A stretch of 64,000 bases of DNA from Algoriphagus marincola DSM 16067 (GTDB lineage: Bacteria; Bacteroidota; Bacteroidia; Cytophagales; Cyclobacteriaceae). Shown here one piece after another: positions 1-8,692 of the stretch. The position numbers and the translations under genes are program-made. Position 1 is the stretch's first letter, and each line of letters opens with the position of its first letter. The notes under the pieces were generated by a model. The model made no database searches, was not told where the DNA came from, and was given only the letters and a program-made list of their open reading frames with translations. The stretch is taken from assembly GCF_000429405.1 (NCBI RefSeq), contig NZ_AUBU01000010.1:124001-188000 (forward strand), written 5' to 3'.

Positions 1-248
1 ATATTACATCGACGGGTTAAATTAGGGAGCGGATAATTCGTAATTCTCTTTTCTCTATTTAACTTTAAGCATGAAGAAAAGCATATTCCGGAAAATAAAA
101 TTCAGGAGCTTATTTTGAAAAATTCCTTAATACTTGAAATTCAATCTGTACAGAACAATTAAATTTATTAGGTTCAGAATTTTATTTCAATTCCATTAAA
201 AAACTATCAAGAAGCCTTTAACTTTGTATTGTCAAATTTTGCACGCCC
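1..248. other. Intergenic region upstream of the stress protein gene
   Basis: AT-rich stretch with no convincing gene. A plus-strand frame from 37 to 162 is open but has no start and an in-frame stop just before it at 34-36, so it could at most be a decayed tail of an upstream gene. The only functional signal I see is the -7 promoter-like element at 219-226. Confidence 0.5.
219..226 (+). promoter_or_regulatory. Bacteroidota -7 promoter element (TAACTTTG)
   Basis: Exact match to the TAnnTTTG consensus of the Bacteroidota primary sigma factor, ending 22 bases before the start codon at 249. No clear TTG -33 element is visible at the usual 19-21 base spacing, so strength is uncertain. Confidence 0.5.
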
Positions 249-1169
249 ATGTACTTGATTAAGAAAATGATTGTTTGCCTGGATCAGTCCAGTTTAGACA
301 AAACCTTGGTCGAATTCGCACAATTTATTGCCAGAGTCAATCAAACCAAGAAGATATTTTTTGTCAATGTGATCAAAAACCTTTCGGTTCCTAAGGAAGT
401 CCTGGAGGAATTTCCAAACCTCATAGAGAATATGATCACTGAAAGGCAGAATGCAATGCAAAAAACTGTTTCAGAGGTTTTTGGAGATCAAAAAGACATC
501 TCGCTCAACTATGTGGTAAAGGAAGGAAACCTATCTAAAAAGATCCTGAAGCTTTCCGAGGAAAAGTCAGTGGATATGATCATCATTGGTCGAAAAACCA
601 CCCTTCCAGGCACAGGAGTTGCTGCTTTGAGGCTCGCCAGAAGAGCAAGTTGTTCCCTATTGATTATTCCTGAAACTACCGTTCCAAAGGTCCAAAAAAT
701 CCTAGTTCCTTCAGACTTTTCTGAATATTCAAAAGATGCGATGGAAGAGGCAATCATGATCGCAGCAAAGCATGGCAATGCCGAGATTATTTGTCAGAAT
801 GTATTCAATGTTCCTTCAGGCTATCATTTTACCGGGAAGACCTATGAGGAATTCACCCAGATCATGCAGATGCATGCAGAGATAAATTACAAGAAGTTTA
901 TCCGCAAGATTGACACCAAAAACATCAAAATCACGCCTGTTTACACTCAAGATGACAATGATGATCCTGTACAGGAAATCATCGACAAAGCTTTGGAAAT
1001 AGGTGCTGATGGCATTGTAATCGGTGCAAAAGGCCGGACTGCCGCCACAGCATTGTTCATTGGAAGTATGGCTGAGCGTTTGATTCAGTTCAATGATACC
1101 CTACCCCTCTTAGTCACTAGGCCGAAGGGAAAAAATGCCGGCATCTTAGATTATATATTGGAAATCTAA
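249..1169 (+). CDS. Tandem-domain universal stress protein
   Basis: Two UspA domains in one chain, roughly residues 5-140 and 147-297. Usp proteins are cytoplasmic nucleotide-binding proteins tied to stress survival; no enzymatic reaction is assigned. The second domain keeps the ATP-binding pattern G-x2-G-x9-G-S (GAKG then GS near residues 265-280), while the first has a degenerate version (GRKTT), so probably only the C-terminal domain binds ATP in the classical way. At 306 residues the length is normal for tandem Usp proteins of Bacteroidota. ATG at 249 follows a -7 promoter element; an alternative ATG lies six codons downstream. The last four bases overlap the end of the convergent metallopeptidase gene. 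Confidence 0.9.
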   Translation: MYLIKKMIVCLDQSSLDKTLVEFAQFIARVNQTKKIFFVNVIKNLSVPKEVLEEFPNLIENMITERQNAMQKTVSEVFGDQKDISLNYVVKEGNLSKKILKLSEEKSVDMIIIGRKTTLPGTGVAALRLARRASCSLLIIPETTVPKVQKILVPSDFSEYSKDAMEEAIMIAAKHGNAEIICQNVFNVPSGYHFTGKTYEEFTQIMQMHAEINYKKFIRKIDTKNIKITPVYTQDDNDDPVQEIIDKALEIGADGIVIGAKGRTAATALFIGSMAERLIQFNDTLPLLVTRPKGKNAGILDYILEI

Positions 1170-2059
1170 AGGGTCTCAGAACTGAAGGTATCACCTTGAG
1201 AAAGGTCTCCCGTGTCAAATCCCTTTTTAAACCAGCGCATTCGCTGAGTTGATGTACCATGGGTGAAAGAGTCTGGCACTACCCGTCCAGTGGCTTGTTT
1301 TTGTAGACGGTCATCCCCAATGGCATTAGCAGCATTCAGGCCCTCTTCGAGGTCTCCTGCCTCCATCATCCCACTTACTCGCTGTGAATGATGAGCCCAT
1401 ACTCCAGCTAGGAAGTCAGCCTGAAGTTCCAATCGCACCGAATATTGATTGTATTCCCGATCTGAAATCTTTCCACGAAGCTGCTGTACTTCGTCGGTAA
1501 TTCCCATGATTTTTTGGATATGATGGCCTACCTCATGCGCAATGACATAGGCTTGAGCAAAATCTCCCGGAGCATTGAGTCGCTGCTCCATCTCTTGAAA
1601 AAAGCTTAAATCAATGTATAGTTTTTCATCAGCCGGACAGTAAAAAGGTCCAGTAGAAGCACTTGCATTTCCACAGGCCGAGGAAACAGAACCAGTAAAA
1701 AGCACCAGAGTTGGCTCTCGGTAATTTTCAATCAATTGATTCCAAACAATCTCAGTATCAGCTAAAATCACGGAGCAAAACTCAGCTAAGCGATCATCTT
1801 CCAGACTCGATTGGTAATTTACCTCAGTGGTAAATCCCTGACCTCCACCCAAAAATCCACCAATCAGAGAAAGTGGATTCACTCCAAGCAAGATTGAGCC
1901 TCCGATAAAGACTGCGACGATCACGAGACCTGTTTTCGAGAAAAGCATGCGAAGCAAAGGAGCAAGCAGCATTGGGTTTATTCCCCCTCCACCGCTTGGA
2001 CCGCGATGCCCTCTTCGGTCTTCTACATTGCTACTGCGTCTACGACCTTCCCATTTCAT
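1166..2059 (-). CDS. Neutral zinc metallopeptidase, YpfJ/KPN_02809 family
   Basis: Putative membrane-anchored zinc protease of the YpfJ family, whose substrates are unknown. Residues 1-30 are Arg/Gly-rich, a single membrane segment lies near 44-62, and the catalytic domain follows with the zinc motif HEVGHH at 175-180 and a downstream ELQADFLAG segment that supplies the third ligand. Length (297) and the basic N-terminus are typical. Cys residues near 95, 129 and 141 in the exported part may form disulfides. It is transcribed toward the universal stress gene and overlaps its stop region by four bases; no co-transcribed partner is visible. Confidence 0.93.
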   Translation of the reverse strand: MKWEGRRRSSNVEDRRGHRGPSGGGGINPMLLAPLLRMLFSKTGLVIVAVFIGGSILLGVNPLSLIGGFLGGGQGFTTEVNYQSSLEDDRLAEFCSVILADTEIVWNQLIENYREPTLVLFTGSVSSACGNASASTGPFYCPADEKLYIDLSFFQEMEQRLNAPGDFAQAYVIAHEVGHHIQKIMGITDEVQQLRGKISDREYNQYSVRLELQADFLAGVWAHHSQRVSGMMEAGDLEEGLNAANAIGDDRLQKQATGRVVPDSFTHGTSTQRMRWFKKGFDTGDLSQGDTFSSETL

Positions 2060-2180
2060 TTGCTATTGATTTAGATTGATAAAAAACAGTATGAAAGCCC
2101 TAAATTCCATGAGAAACTTTCCGGCTTTCATAAAAATAACCAAATTACATGCATTCAACACAACCCAAAATAGTAAACCT

Positions 2181-2960
2181 ATGAAAACCAAAAATCTCTC
2201 TCTTCAATGGATTATTGCTTTAGTCTTAATTTTTATGAGCACTGCTGTAGCAAAAGCCCAAGTTGGAGTTGGCACAGCTCCGATCGAAGGAGCTGAATTG
2301 ATGCTAGATGGAAGCAAAGAAATGCTTTTAGAAAAATGGCAATACTGGCAGGGACCTCGTTTTTCGGCTGAGCCTCCCATCAAATGGATGGAAGTGAAAG
2401 ACCCAGTAGATGGAGGAAAGGCGATCAGTAGCAATGATCCTGCAGCAGCAGGAGGAAAATATGGCGCAGCGGATATCGTCACAAAAAAAGAATATCGGGA
2501 TTTTAGAGCCCATGTGGAATTTTTGATCAAAAATGAGGGAGGAAATAGCGGGGTTTACCTTCAAAACCGATATGAGATCCAAATCCTAGATGGAGACTAT
2601 GGTTTGCATGGATTGGCTGCCGTGATCAATGAACATCTACCAAAGGAACAAGCTTACAATGGTCTTGGAAAATGGAATGCCTATGATATTGTCTTCAAAG
2701 CAGCCCGCTTTGAGAATGGAACACTTACAGAAAAAGCTCGGGTGACGATTTACTTCAATGGTAAAAAAATTCATGAAGATGTGAGTATTCAGCAGGTTTG
2801 GGGTGGTCCAAATTCCGGCATCGATGGCGGAAGTGATGGCGGAAAAGGAATAACAGACCGTCCTGGCGGATTGAAACTGCAAGCGGAAGGACACGATGTA
2901 TTTTACAGAAACATCTGGATCAAGCCACTGAACTTAGATGGGCAATCCACCGATTTTTAA
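2181..2960 (+). CDS. Exported DUF1080 (3-keto-disaccharide hydrolase-like) protein
   Basis: Secreted beta-sandwich protein of the DUF1080 family, some members of which hydrolyse 3-keto-disaccharides or act as glycan-binding modules. The chosen ATG at 2181 gives a good signal peptide (basic MKTK, hydrophobic core, cleavage after AKA near residue 25); the reading frame is open back to 2076, but that extension has no signal character and is rejected. The mature part carries the conserved stretch FRAHVEFLIKNEGGNSGVYLQ and a late GGLKLQAEGHDVFYRNIW motif, both typical of the family. Length is 259 residues. It stands alone, followed by a bidirectional terminator. The exact substrate cannot be told. 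Confidence 0.85.
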   Translation: MKTKNLSLQWIIALVLIFMSTAVAKAQVGVGTAPIEGAELMLDGSKEMLLEKWQYWQGPRFSAEPPIKWMEVKDPVDGGKAISSNDPAAAGGKYGAADIVTKKEYRDFRAHVEFLIKNEGGNSGVYLQNRYEIQILDGDYGLHGLAAVINEHLPKEQAYNGLGKWNAYDIVFKAARFENGTLTEKARVTIYFNGKKIHEDVSIQQVWGGPNSGIDGGSDGGKGITDRPGGLKLQAEGHDVFYRNIWIKPLNLDGQSTDF

Positions 2961-2974
2961 TTTCCAAAACAAAA

Positions 2975-3009
2975 AAAAGGCTTTCTAGATTTAGAAAGCC
3001 TTTCTTTTT
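2975..3009. terminator. Bidirectional rho-independent terminator
   Basis: A 12-bp stem AAAGGCTTTCTA pairs with TAGAAAGCCTTT across a short loop, with an A-tract before and a T-rich tract after. It sits between two convergent genes ending at 2960 and 3021 and can serve both. Confidence 0.9.
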
Positions 3010-3020
3010 GTCATTCCGGA

Positions 3021-3437
3021 TTATCCTAATTTAAAGCGAATCGGAAGTCTCATTTCTGTTCGTACCGTAGCTCCATCTTTTACCCCGGCTTTCCATTTCG
3101 GTGAAAGCTGCAAAACCCTAATCGCTTCCTCATCACAGCCCCCTCCTATTCCACGAAGGATCTGAGTTTCCGAAATTGTGCCATCTTTTTCAACAATGAA
3201 TTTTACAATCACAGTACCTTCGATTCCTTTATCTCTAGCCATCTCTGGGTACCTTAGATTTTTAGCCAAATGAGAAAACATCCACTCATTCATTCCGCCT
3301 GGAGGCTCAGGCATCTGCTCTAGCGTATGAGCCTCTGTAGCCGAAACAGTTGATTCTTGGGCAAGAGCATTAATTCCAAAGATCATCATCCCAAGAGTAA
3401 GTAGAAAGGTAAAACTAGTTCTTAAAACCCTTTTCAT
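3021..3437 (-). CDS. Small exported TonB C-terminal-domain protein
   Basis: A 138-residue protein with a signal peptide (cleavage after ALA near 26) and a TonB C-terminal domain covering about residues 45-138. It has no proline-rich spacer and no retained membrane anchor, so it is not a classic energy-transducing TonB and is probably free in the periplasm. Its domain is closely similar to the C-terminus of the upstream BlaR-like protein: both share EGTV, LRGIG-GCDEEA and end with RLPIRFKL. The gene is third in the minus-strand order blaI-like, blaR-like, tonB-like, 29 bases after the previous stop, so co-transcription is likely. Role unknown; a soluble partner or decoy of the sensor's TonB domain is conceivable. 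Confidence 0.85.
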   Translation of the reverse strand: MKRVLRTSFTFLLTLGMMIFGINALAQESTVSATEAHTLEQMPEPPGGMNEWMFSHLAKNLRYPEMARDKGIEGTVIVKFIVEKDGTISETQILRGIGGGCDEEAIRVLQLSPKWKAGVKDGATVRTEMRLPIRFKLG

Positions 3438-3466
3438 AAATGTGGTAATTGATTGACTTGAAATTT

Positions 3467-4744
3467 TTAGCTTAGCTTAAACCGAATTGGCAATCGCATG
3501 CGGGTTCGAACTTCTCGTCCACGCTGCTTGCCCGGCTCCCAATTAGGTGCATTTTGAATCACTCGTAACGCTTCCTCATCACAGCCAGCACCGATTCCTC
3601 GAAGCAGTTCCACATCTGTGATGGAGCCATCTGTATTGATCACGAAAACCGCAATCACTGTACCCTCGATACCCATTTCTTTTGCTTGGGCAGGATATTT
3701 TAGATTTTGAGTTAGGTAATTATTCCATGCCGCCATTCCACCAGAAGGTGTAGGAGGAGTCTCAACCACATCAAATATTTCATCTGCTTCGATCTCGACA
3801 AGCTTTCCATTAACCATTTCCTTTAATTGAACAGTGCCATCCGCATCTTGAATTTCGACCACATTTTCAGGTTTGATTGATTCATCATCTGCAAGATTTT
3901 GATCGCAGGCAAAAACTATTACCATCAGTGAAACCAACGGTATCACCATAAGAAAGCGGCTTTTTGCAGTGCTTTTTGATTTTTCTCGATTCATCATAAT
4001 AATTCTCTTTTTGGTTTGAAACTGATTAAAGCTATTGGTAAGCTGCCAGCTTTGATCTTTTACAATCAGCCTGAGAAGCAGCCGAGAATAGTCAAATTGA
4101 GAAAAAGATTTCGTCACACCCTGATCAGCTTGAAACTCGTGAACCTCACGCAATAACTTCTCATAGAGGTAAGCTAGTGGATTAAACCAGAAAACAGCCT
4201 TAAATAAGTGAGTGAAAAGAAGATCCCAAGAATGACCTTTTGAAACATGGACCGACTCATGAAGTAATATCTGACGCTGATCTTCTTCCTCTGGCTCGAA
4301 ATAGGGCAAAAGAATATATCCAAAATAGGAAGCCGGTTCAAAGCTTGGGTGGACAGCTATTTTCAGGCCTTGGTAACTGAACTTTTCAACCAGTTGAAGT
4401 TGGAAAAAAGGTTTTACCAATCCCAAAATCACCTTCAGCAAAGCAATAGAAAATCCGATCACATATACTGTCAGCATCAAATCCATCCAGCCAAAGGAAA
4501 CTTCCTCTGTGGCCACCCCCTTACCCAACTCAAAAGCTGGTAGGGTAAACTCTGCCAGTGCATTTTCTGGGTTGGAAAACTCAAAAGATAGAAAAGGCAA
4601 TCCTATGGATAGAACTAGAAGAACTATCAAAAATCCTCTATTCCATTCGAAGAAGGTGAGTTTCTCCAGCGCTAGCTTATAGAATAACAAACCAATGGCC
4701 AGAATCAGACTTCCTTCGATCCACAAATCAATTAGCCAATTCAT
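3467..4744 (-). CDS. BlaR1/MecR1-type M56 membrane peptidase fused to a TonB C-terminal domain
   Basis: Integral-membrane zinc metallopeptidase of family M56. In beta-lactam sensing, BlaR1 triggers removal of the repressor BlaI. Membrane segments lie near residues 8-25, 37-54, 88-110 and 262-280; the cytoplasmic protease loop has HESVH at 162-166 and VHEFQAD near 201-207 with the third ligand Glu. Instead of the penicillin-binding sensor domain, the periplasmic part (about 335-425) is a TonB C-terminal domain ending RLPIRFKLS. It overlaps the upstream BlaI-like gene by four bases (ATGA), so the two are co-translated. The expected mechanism is proteolytic relay to the repressor, with a signal other than beta-lactams; TonB domains bind outer-membrane receptors or peptidoglycan. 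Confidence 0.92.
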   Translation of the reverse strand: MNWLIDLWIEGSLILAIGLLFYKLALEKLTFFEWNRGFLIVLLVLSIGLPFLSFEFSNPENALAEFTLPAFELGKGVATEEVSFGWMDLMLTVYVIGFSIALLKVILGLVKPFFQLQLVEKFSYQGLKIAVHPSFEPASYFGYILLPYFEPEEEDQRQILLHESVHVSKGHSWDLLFTHLFKAVFWFNPLAYLYEKLLREVHEFQADQGVTKSFSQFDYSRLLLRLIVKDQSWQLTNSFNQFQTKKRIIMMNREKSKSTAKSRFLMVIPLVSLMVIVFACDQNLADDESIKPENVVEIQDADGTVQLKEMVNGKLVEIEADEIFDVVETPPTPSGGMAAWNNYLTQNLKYPAQAKEMGIEGTVIAVFVINTDGSITDVELLRGIGAGCDEEALRVIQNAPNWEPGKQRGREVRTRMRLPIRFKLS

Positions 4745-5115
4745 TTTTTAGCGTTTTTTTCTGCATCATCTATCAGCTTCTGGAGATCTTTAATCTCATT
4801 TTTGGAGATTTTTTTCTCATTCACCATGAAGGATAGAAAGTTGCTCACAGAACCTTGGAAGAAATTAGAAACCATGTGATTGATTTTACCCTTGGAATAC
4901 TCCTCCTGAGAAATCAATGGAATATACATGTGTGTATTTCCATAAACCTTGTGCGTCAAATACCCCTTGCTTTCCAAAAGACGTACCGTGGAAGCAATCG
5001 TCGTGTAGGGCGGTTTGGGCTCATCAAGCTCATTCAAAATATCCCGAACTAATCCCTGCCCAATTCTCCAAAGTACCCGCATCATGCGTTCTTCATTTGC
5101 TGAAATCTCTTTCAT
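4741..5115 (-). CDS. BlaI/MecI/CopY-family transcriptional repressor
   Basis: A 124-residue winged-helix repressor: helix-turn-helix about residues 5-75 (pattern ILNELDEPKPPYTTIASTVRL is characteristic) and a C-terminal dimerisation helix region with a lysine-rich tail. BlaI proteins bind dyads in their own promoter and are inactivated by the partner M56 protease. The stop overlaps the start of that protease gene. A short perfect dyad lies 44-57 bases upstream of the start codon and is the best candidate for an autoregulatory operator. Confidence 0.93.
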   Translation of the reverse strand: MKEISANEERMMRVLWRIGQGLVRDILNELDEPKPPYTTIASTVRLLESKGYLTHKVYGNTHMYIPLISQEEYSKGKINHMVSNFFQGSVSNFLSFMVNEKKISKNEIKDLQKLIDDAEKNAKK

Positions 5116-5158
5116 AATTCAATAGTAAGATTAATTATTTAAACATACAACTTATTTT

Positions 5159-5172
5159 TCGTATTTCTACGA
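5159..5172. promoter_or_regulatory. Candidate BlaI-type operator dyad
   Basis: TCGTA-TTTC-TACGA is a perfect inverted repeat placed where the promoter of the blaI-like operon must lie. An overlapping wider dyad ATAC...GTAT (5145-5164) is also present. Identification as the repressor site is inference from position and symmetry. Confidence 0.4.
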
Positions 5173-5251
5173 TTCATGTTAACTAGTATCAATTTATTAA
5201 AAGCCTTCAATAATCAAAAGCTGAATTGCGATTAATTCAAATATCTTCTTG

Positions 5252-5276
5252 AAAAAGTCCTGAAAAAAGAGAGGAC
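5252..5276 (-). terminator. Probable terminator after the DUF4249 gene
   Basis: Read on the minus strand, GTCCT pairs with AGGAC around a T-rich loop and is followed by TTTTTC. It lies about 57 bases past the DUF4249 stop. The stem is short. An AT-only dyad TTCAATAA/TTATTGAA (5281-5308) lies between. Confidence 0.45.
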
Positions 5277-5332
5277 ATCCTTCAATAAATTGGAAGTAAA
5301 TTATTGAATTTGATCTAATTAGAGGAAAAAAT

Positions 5333-6169
5333 CTATTCCTCTTCTACTATTTCAATGGATTCGGTCAAAACAGGACCCACAAAGAAATAACCTAGTATCT
5401 CACCGCTTCCTTGAGTAATTTGGATATTGGTGTCAGGATTTTGAGGCGGTGGACTGAAAAGTCCGCCATCATTAAATAGTAGACCCACGAGTTGGTTAAA
5501 GTATTCATATACATCGCGGTTCATACGGAAAAGCTCCAAGCGAACCTGATCTCCTTTTTCAAAAGCATAATTCAATTCTAAACCCTGAGAAAAAAATTCT
5601 ACTCCGAAGGTGTCATCAAAAAGCAAATAATCCCCCCGATCGTTTTTGAGTGTATCATTTTCAATCACTCGAATCCGATAGTAATTATCCTCATCAAATG
5701 GAATCTTTCCAAAAGCTTTGATATAATACCCCTCCTCTCTGAATACGCGTTCCTCCCGAAATTCGAAAGTCAAACTATCCAATACCGGTGGCTCCAACAT
5801 CGTCCCTTGGGAGCGATACTCTTGTTCATTCCATTTCACGAGCAATTCATAGCTCTCTCCTATTCGAGCCACTGACCTAGGGTCAAAAGGCTTGTAAAAT
5901 CCAAACTGAGGTAAAAACTCAAACCTTGTAATTTCATTGGTTTCGAGATTTCTAATAGATACTTCCGCATCCTGAATCAAAAGTTCATCAGAATTATCAA
6001 AGTAATCCTGAGCTAATGAAATTCGTACCTGATTGAAACTAGGATTATCCGTCCAGCTACCTTCTATAACAGGAATCAAGCCGTCAATAGTAGCTAATGG
6101 CAGTTCTACTTCCTCTTGGCAGGAAAAAAAACTAATTGCTAAGAATATGCTAAGTAACCGCTTCATCAA
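5333..6169 (-). CDS. DUF4249 outer-membrane-associated lipoprotein
   Basis: Predicted lipoprotein of the DUF4249 family, found almost only next to TonB-dependent receptors in Bacteroidota, where it probably acts as a surface partner of the receptor. The lipobox FFSC puts the acylated Cys at residue 17. The mature part begins with EEVELPL and has family-typical patterns such as an early strand-rich VSIRNLETNEITRF segment. The gene overlaps the upstream receptor gene by four bases, so they form one transcription and translation unit. Length (278) is normal. The ligand is unknown. Confidence 0.88.
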   Translation of the reverse strand: MMKRLLSIFLAISFFSCQEEVELPLATIDGLIPVIEGSWTDNPSFNQVRISLAQDYFDNSDELLIQDAEVSIRNLETNEITRFEFLPQFGFYKPFDPRSVARIGESYELLVKWNEQEYRSQGTMLEPPVLDSLTFEFREERVFREEGYYIKAFGKIPFDEDNYYRIRVIENDTLKNDRGDYLLFDDTFGVEFFSQGLELNYAFEKGDQVRLELFRMNRDVYEYFNQLVGLLFNDGGLFSPPPQNPDTNIQITQGSGEILGYFFVGPVLTESIEIVEEE

Positions 6170-8553
6170 AACTGGAAGTTATAGGTGATAGATGGAAGAA
6201 AAGTGAATAAGTAAGTCATCACAATACCCCGTCGGGAAGATTCTACAGGACCATCGGAAGGACTGACGGTAATATCGTCGTTGTATATCTCTCTAAACTC
6301 GTAAGCAAATGGGTTTTTGCGACCGTAAAGATTGTAAATGCTGAAATTCCAGCTTCCCCTCCATCGCTTGCCCTTATTGGAGTTTTTCCAAGTGACAGAA
6401 GCATCCATCCGGTGATAGTCAGGAAATCTGTCTTCATTTCTAAATGGTGAGAACAAAGGCAATTGCTGATTATCGGCGAGATAAGTGCCTACTGGGAAAG
6501 TGACCGCCTGACCAGTAGTATAAATAAAGGTCAATCCGGCAGACCACTTCTGAGAAAACTCATGGTTCAGTACCAAAGTGACATCATGTGGCCGATCGAA
6601 CCGCGGATTGTAAGCTTGCCCTTGACTGATACCTTCAATTTCTCTCCAAGCTCGAGACCATGTATAAGCTAACCACCCGGTAGTTTTTCCTATATTTTTT
6701 CGAAGTAAAAACTCCACGCCATAGCTCCATCCTCTTCCGGAAAGGATTTCAGTTTCTACATTATCTGTGAATAGAACCTGAGCCCCATTTCTCAAATCAA
6801 TGATTCCCTCCAGTGTTTTGTAATATCCTTCCACAGACAGCTCCCATTTGTTTTCTTCAAAATTTCTGAAGAAACCCAAAGAAAATTGATCGCTTCTGAT
6901 CGGATCGACATAACTATCCGCCAAAATCCAGCGGTCAATCGGAAGACCTGCTGAGCTGTTGGAAGCGATCTGCACGTATTGGAAATTTCGATTGTAAGCA
7001 GACTTGACCGAAAACTTATCATTGATAAGATATCGGAAAGCTAAACGTGGCTCCAAACCTTGATAGAATTGGATATTTTGGAAGCGATCATAGCGAACCG
7101 AATCTATCACTTCTGCCTCAGGACCAGGAATACCTCCCTCATACTCATACTTGACCCCATTTCCGAGCTGATTATATAAACCCCATCGAAGTCCCGCTTC
7201 CACACTAAGCTTGCTCGTGATATCCAGAGAAGTACCTGCAAAAATATTGTTGAGCAGCCCATTTTTTGAATTAGTGGATATTCCCTGAATATTACTTCCA
7301 GGAGCGGGAGTAAGCTCAATGGGGGCAAATCGATAATATTGAGAGTGAAAGCCCCAATAGGTATTGATTCCTTTCCGATTGACTTGCCAAGTTCCTTTTA
7401 CACCTGATTCAGAAAGGTTGTTGCCCCACTCAAAGCCATTTTCCGGATCGTCGAAGTCGATCGAATACCGATAGCGCGAATGGTAGGCATTCAAGTCGAA
7501 AAAGGTATCGTCACTGATATTTCTAGACCAGGTGGCAGCACTCACCCAATTGGTCCAGCCCAAGCCAAACTGATCGTCAAGCCCCAAAAAATCCCTTCCT
7601 TGATAGGTACTTACTCTTAAGCGGTCACGGTCACCGATTCGAAATACAGCTTTACCACTGAGGTCGTGAAAATTCAGCTTGTTATTTCGAATTTCTTCAT
7701 CTCTTGCAAAGCCCAAAAACACATCGGCATAGGTTCTACGTCCAGAAACTATGAAGGTAGAGTTTTCGGAAAAAAGCGGCCCATCTATCGTTAATCGGGA
7801 TGAAATAGTTCCTATCCCGCCTTCTCCGTGGATTTGTTGGTTATTTCCTTCTTTGAGGGATACATCTATTAGCGAGGAAAGCCTACCTCCAAAAGAAGCA
7901 GGCATATTTCCTTTATATAGTTCTACTCCACTAAGCGCATCTGGATTAAAGACCGAAAAGAATCCAAAAAAGTGGGAAGGGTTGTAAACTGGGGCTCCAT
8001 CTATTTGGACTAGGTTTTGATCAGCTGAACCTCCTCGTACAAAAAGACCCGTGGTCCCCTCTCCTGCTGTCTGTACACCAGGCAAAAGCTGTAAACTCCG
8101 AAGCAAGTCAACTTCACCGAATAAGGCGGGAATATTTTTGATCGTCTGAATCGGAACGCTGTTTTTACCAGTTTCCAGACTTTTGATATTCTGATCGGGT
8201 CTCAATTCCTGAATCAACACCTCATCGAGAGATAACTCATCAGGCCGAAGGAATATTTTGACGGTTTTGTTGAGATCTTTTTCTGTAATGGAACGAACAG
8301 ATGTCTGATAACCAACAAATGAGATAGTCAGGTTAGCAGGAAGATCAACCACGCTGATCTCAAATTCACCCTCAAGGTTAGAAACCACCCCGGCTGTTTT
8401 ATTTCCTTCCCAGTAGATATTAGCGCCCGGAAGAGGAAATGAATTATCCACGTCAATCACAACACCCTTTATCAGCTGCTCTTGAGCGATAGAGCGAAGA
8501 GGAAGTAAGCTTATTAATAGAATTAGAATTTTGAAAAAAATGGCTTTGGACAT
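6166..8553 (-). CDS. TonB-dependent outer-membrane receptor with carboxypeptidase-like N-domain
   Basis: Outer-membrane active transporter: signal peptide 1-23, carboxypeptidase-regulatory-like beta domain about 27-112, plug about 125-235 (IKNIPALFGEVDLLRSLQL and FVRGGSADQNLVQIDG motifs), then a beta-barrel ending in aromatic NFQF at residue 795. It imports an unknown substrate using energy from a TonB/ExbBD complex not encoded here. The partner lipoprotein DUF4249 follows with a four-base overlap. This plug type (LLPGVQTAGEGTTGLFVRGG) differs from SusC; it is closer to receptors that pair with DUF4249. A -7 promoter element is seen upstream at 8628-8635. Confidence 0.93.
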   Translation of the reverse strand: MSKAIFFKILILLISLLPLRSIAQEQLIKGVVIDVDNSFPLPGANIYWEGNKTAGVVSNLEGEFEISVVDLPANLTISFVGYQTSVRSITEKDLNKTVKIFLRPDELSLDEVLIQELRPDQNIKSLETGKNSVPIQTIKNIPALFGEVDLLRSLQLLPGVQTAGEGTTGLFVRGGSADQNLVQIDGAPVYNPSHFFGFFSVFNPDALSGVELYKGNMPASFGGRLSSLIDVSLKEGNNQQIHGEGGIGTISSRLTIDGPLFSENSTFIVSGRRTYADVFLGFARDEEIRNNKLNFHDLSGKAVFRIGDRDRLRVSTYQGRDFLGLDDQFGLGWTNWVSAATWSRNISDDTFFDLNAYHSRYRYSIDFDDPENGFEWGNNLSESGVKGTWQVNRKGINTYWGFHSQYYRFAPIELTPAPGSNIQGISTNSKNGLLNNIFAGTSLDITSKLSVEAGLRWGLYNQLGNGVKYEYEGGIPGPEAEVIDSVRYDRFQNIQFYQGLEPRLAFRYLINDKFSVKSAYNRNFQYVQIASNSSAGLPIDRWILADSYVDPIRSDQFSLGFFRNFEENKWELSVEGYYKTLEGIIDLRNGAQVLFTDNVETEILSGRGWSYGVEFLLRKNIGKTTGWLAYTWSRAWREIEGISQGQAYNPRFDRPHDVTLVLNHEFSQKWSAGLTFIYTTGQAVTFPVGTYLADNQQLPLFSPFRNEDRFPDYHRMDASVTWKNSNKGKRWRGSWNFSIYNLYGRKNPFAYEFREIYNDDITVSPSDGPVESSRRGIVMTYLFTFLPSITYNFQF

Positions 8554-8627
8554 CAGGTAGGATATAATTCAGCTTTCAAGTACACGGCCTAAGCGGCTTA
8601 ATGTTTGTTAATTTTCAAATGGAGTCA

Positions 8628-8635
8628 CAAATCTA
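8628..8635 (-). promoter_or_regulatory. Minus-strand -7 element for the receptor operon
   Basis: CAAATCTA reads TAGATTTG on the minus strand, an exact TAnnTTTG match, about 75 bases before the receptor start. A CAAA lies 16 bases further upstream, which is shorter than the usual -33 spacing. Confidence 0.45.
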
Positions 8636-8692
8636 AACTTACCATTCATCCCAAAGGTTATTTCCTTGCTAATTATTTTATAATTTCAGGCC

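Noticed and set aside
37..162. Open plus-strand frame at the window start
   Set aside because: No start codon, an in-frame stop just before it, and no family-like sequence; could be chance or a decayed tail.
2076..2180. Upstream start for the DUF1080 protein
   Set aside because: The extension lacks signal-peptide character; ATG 2181 starts a clear signal peptide.
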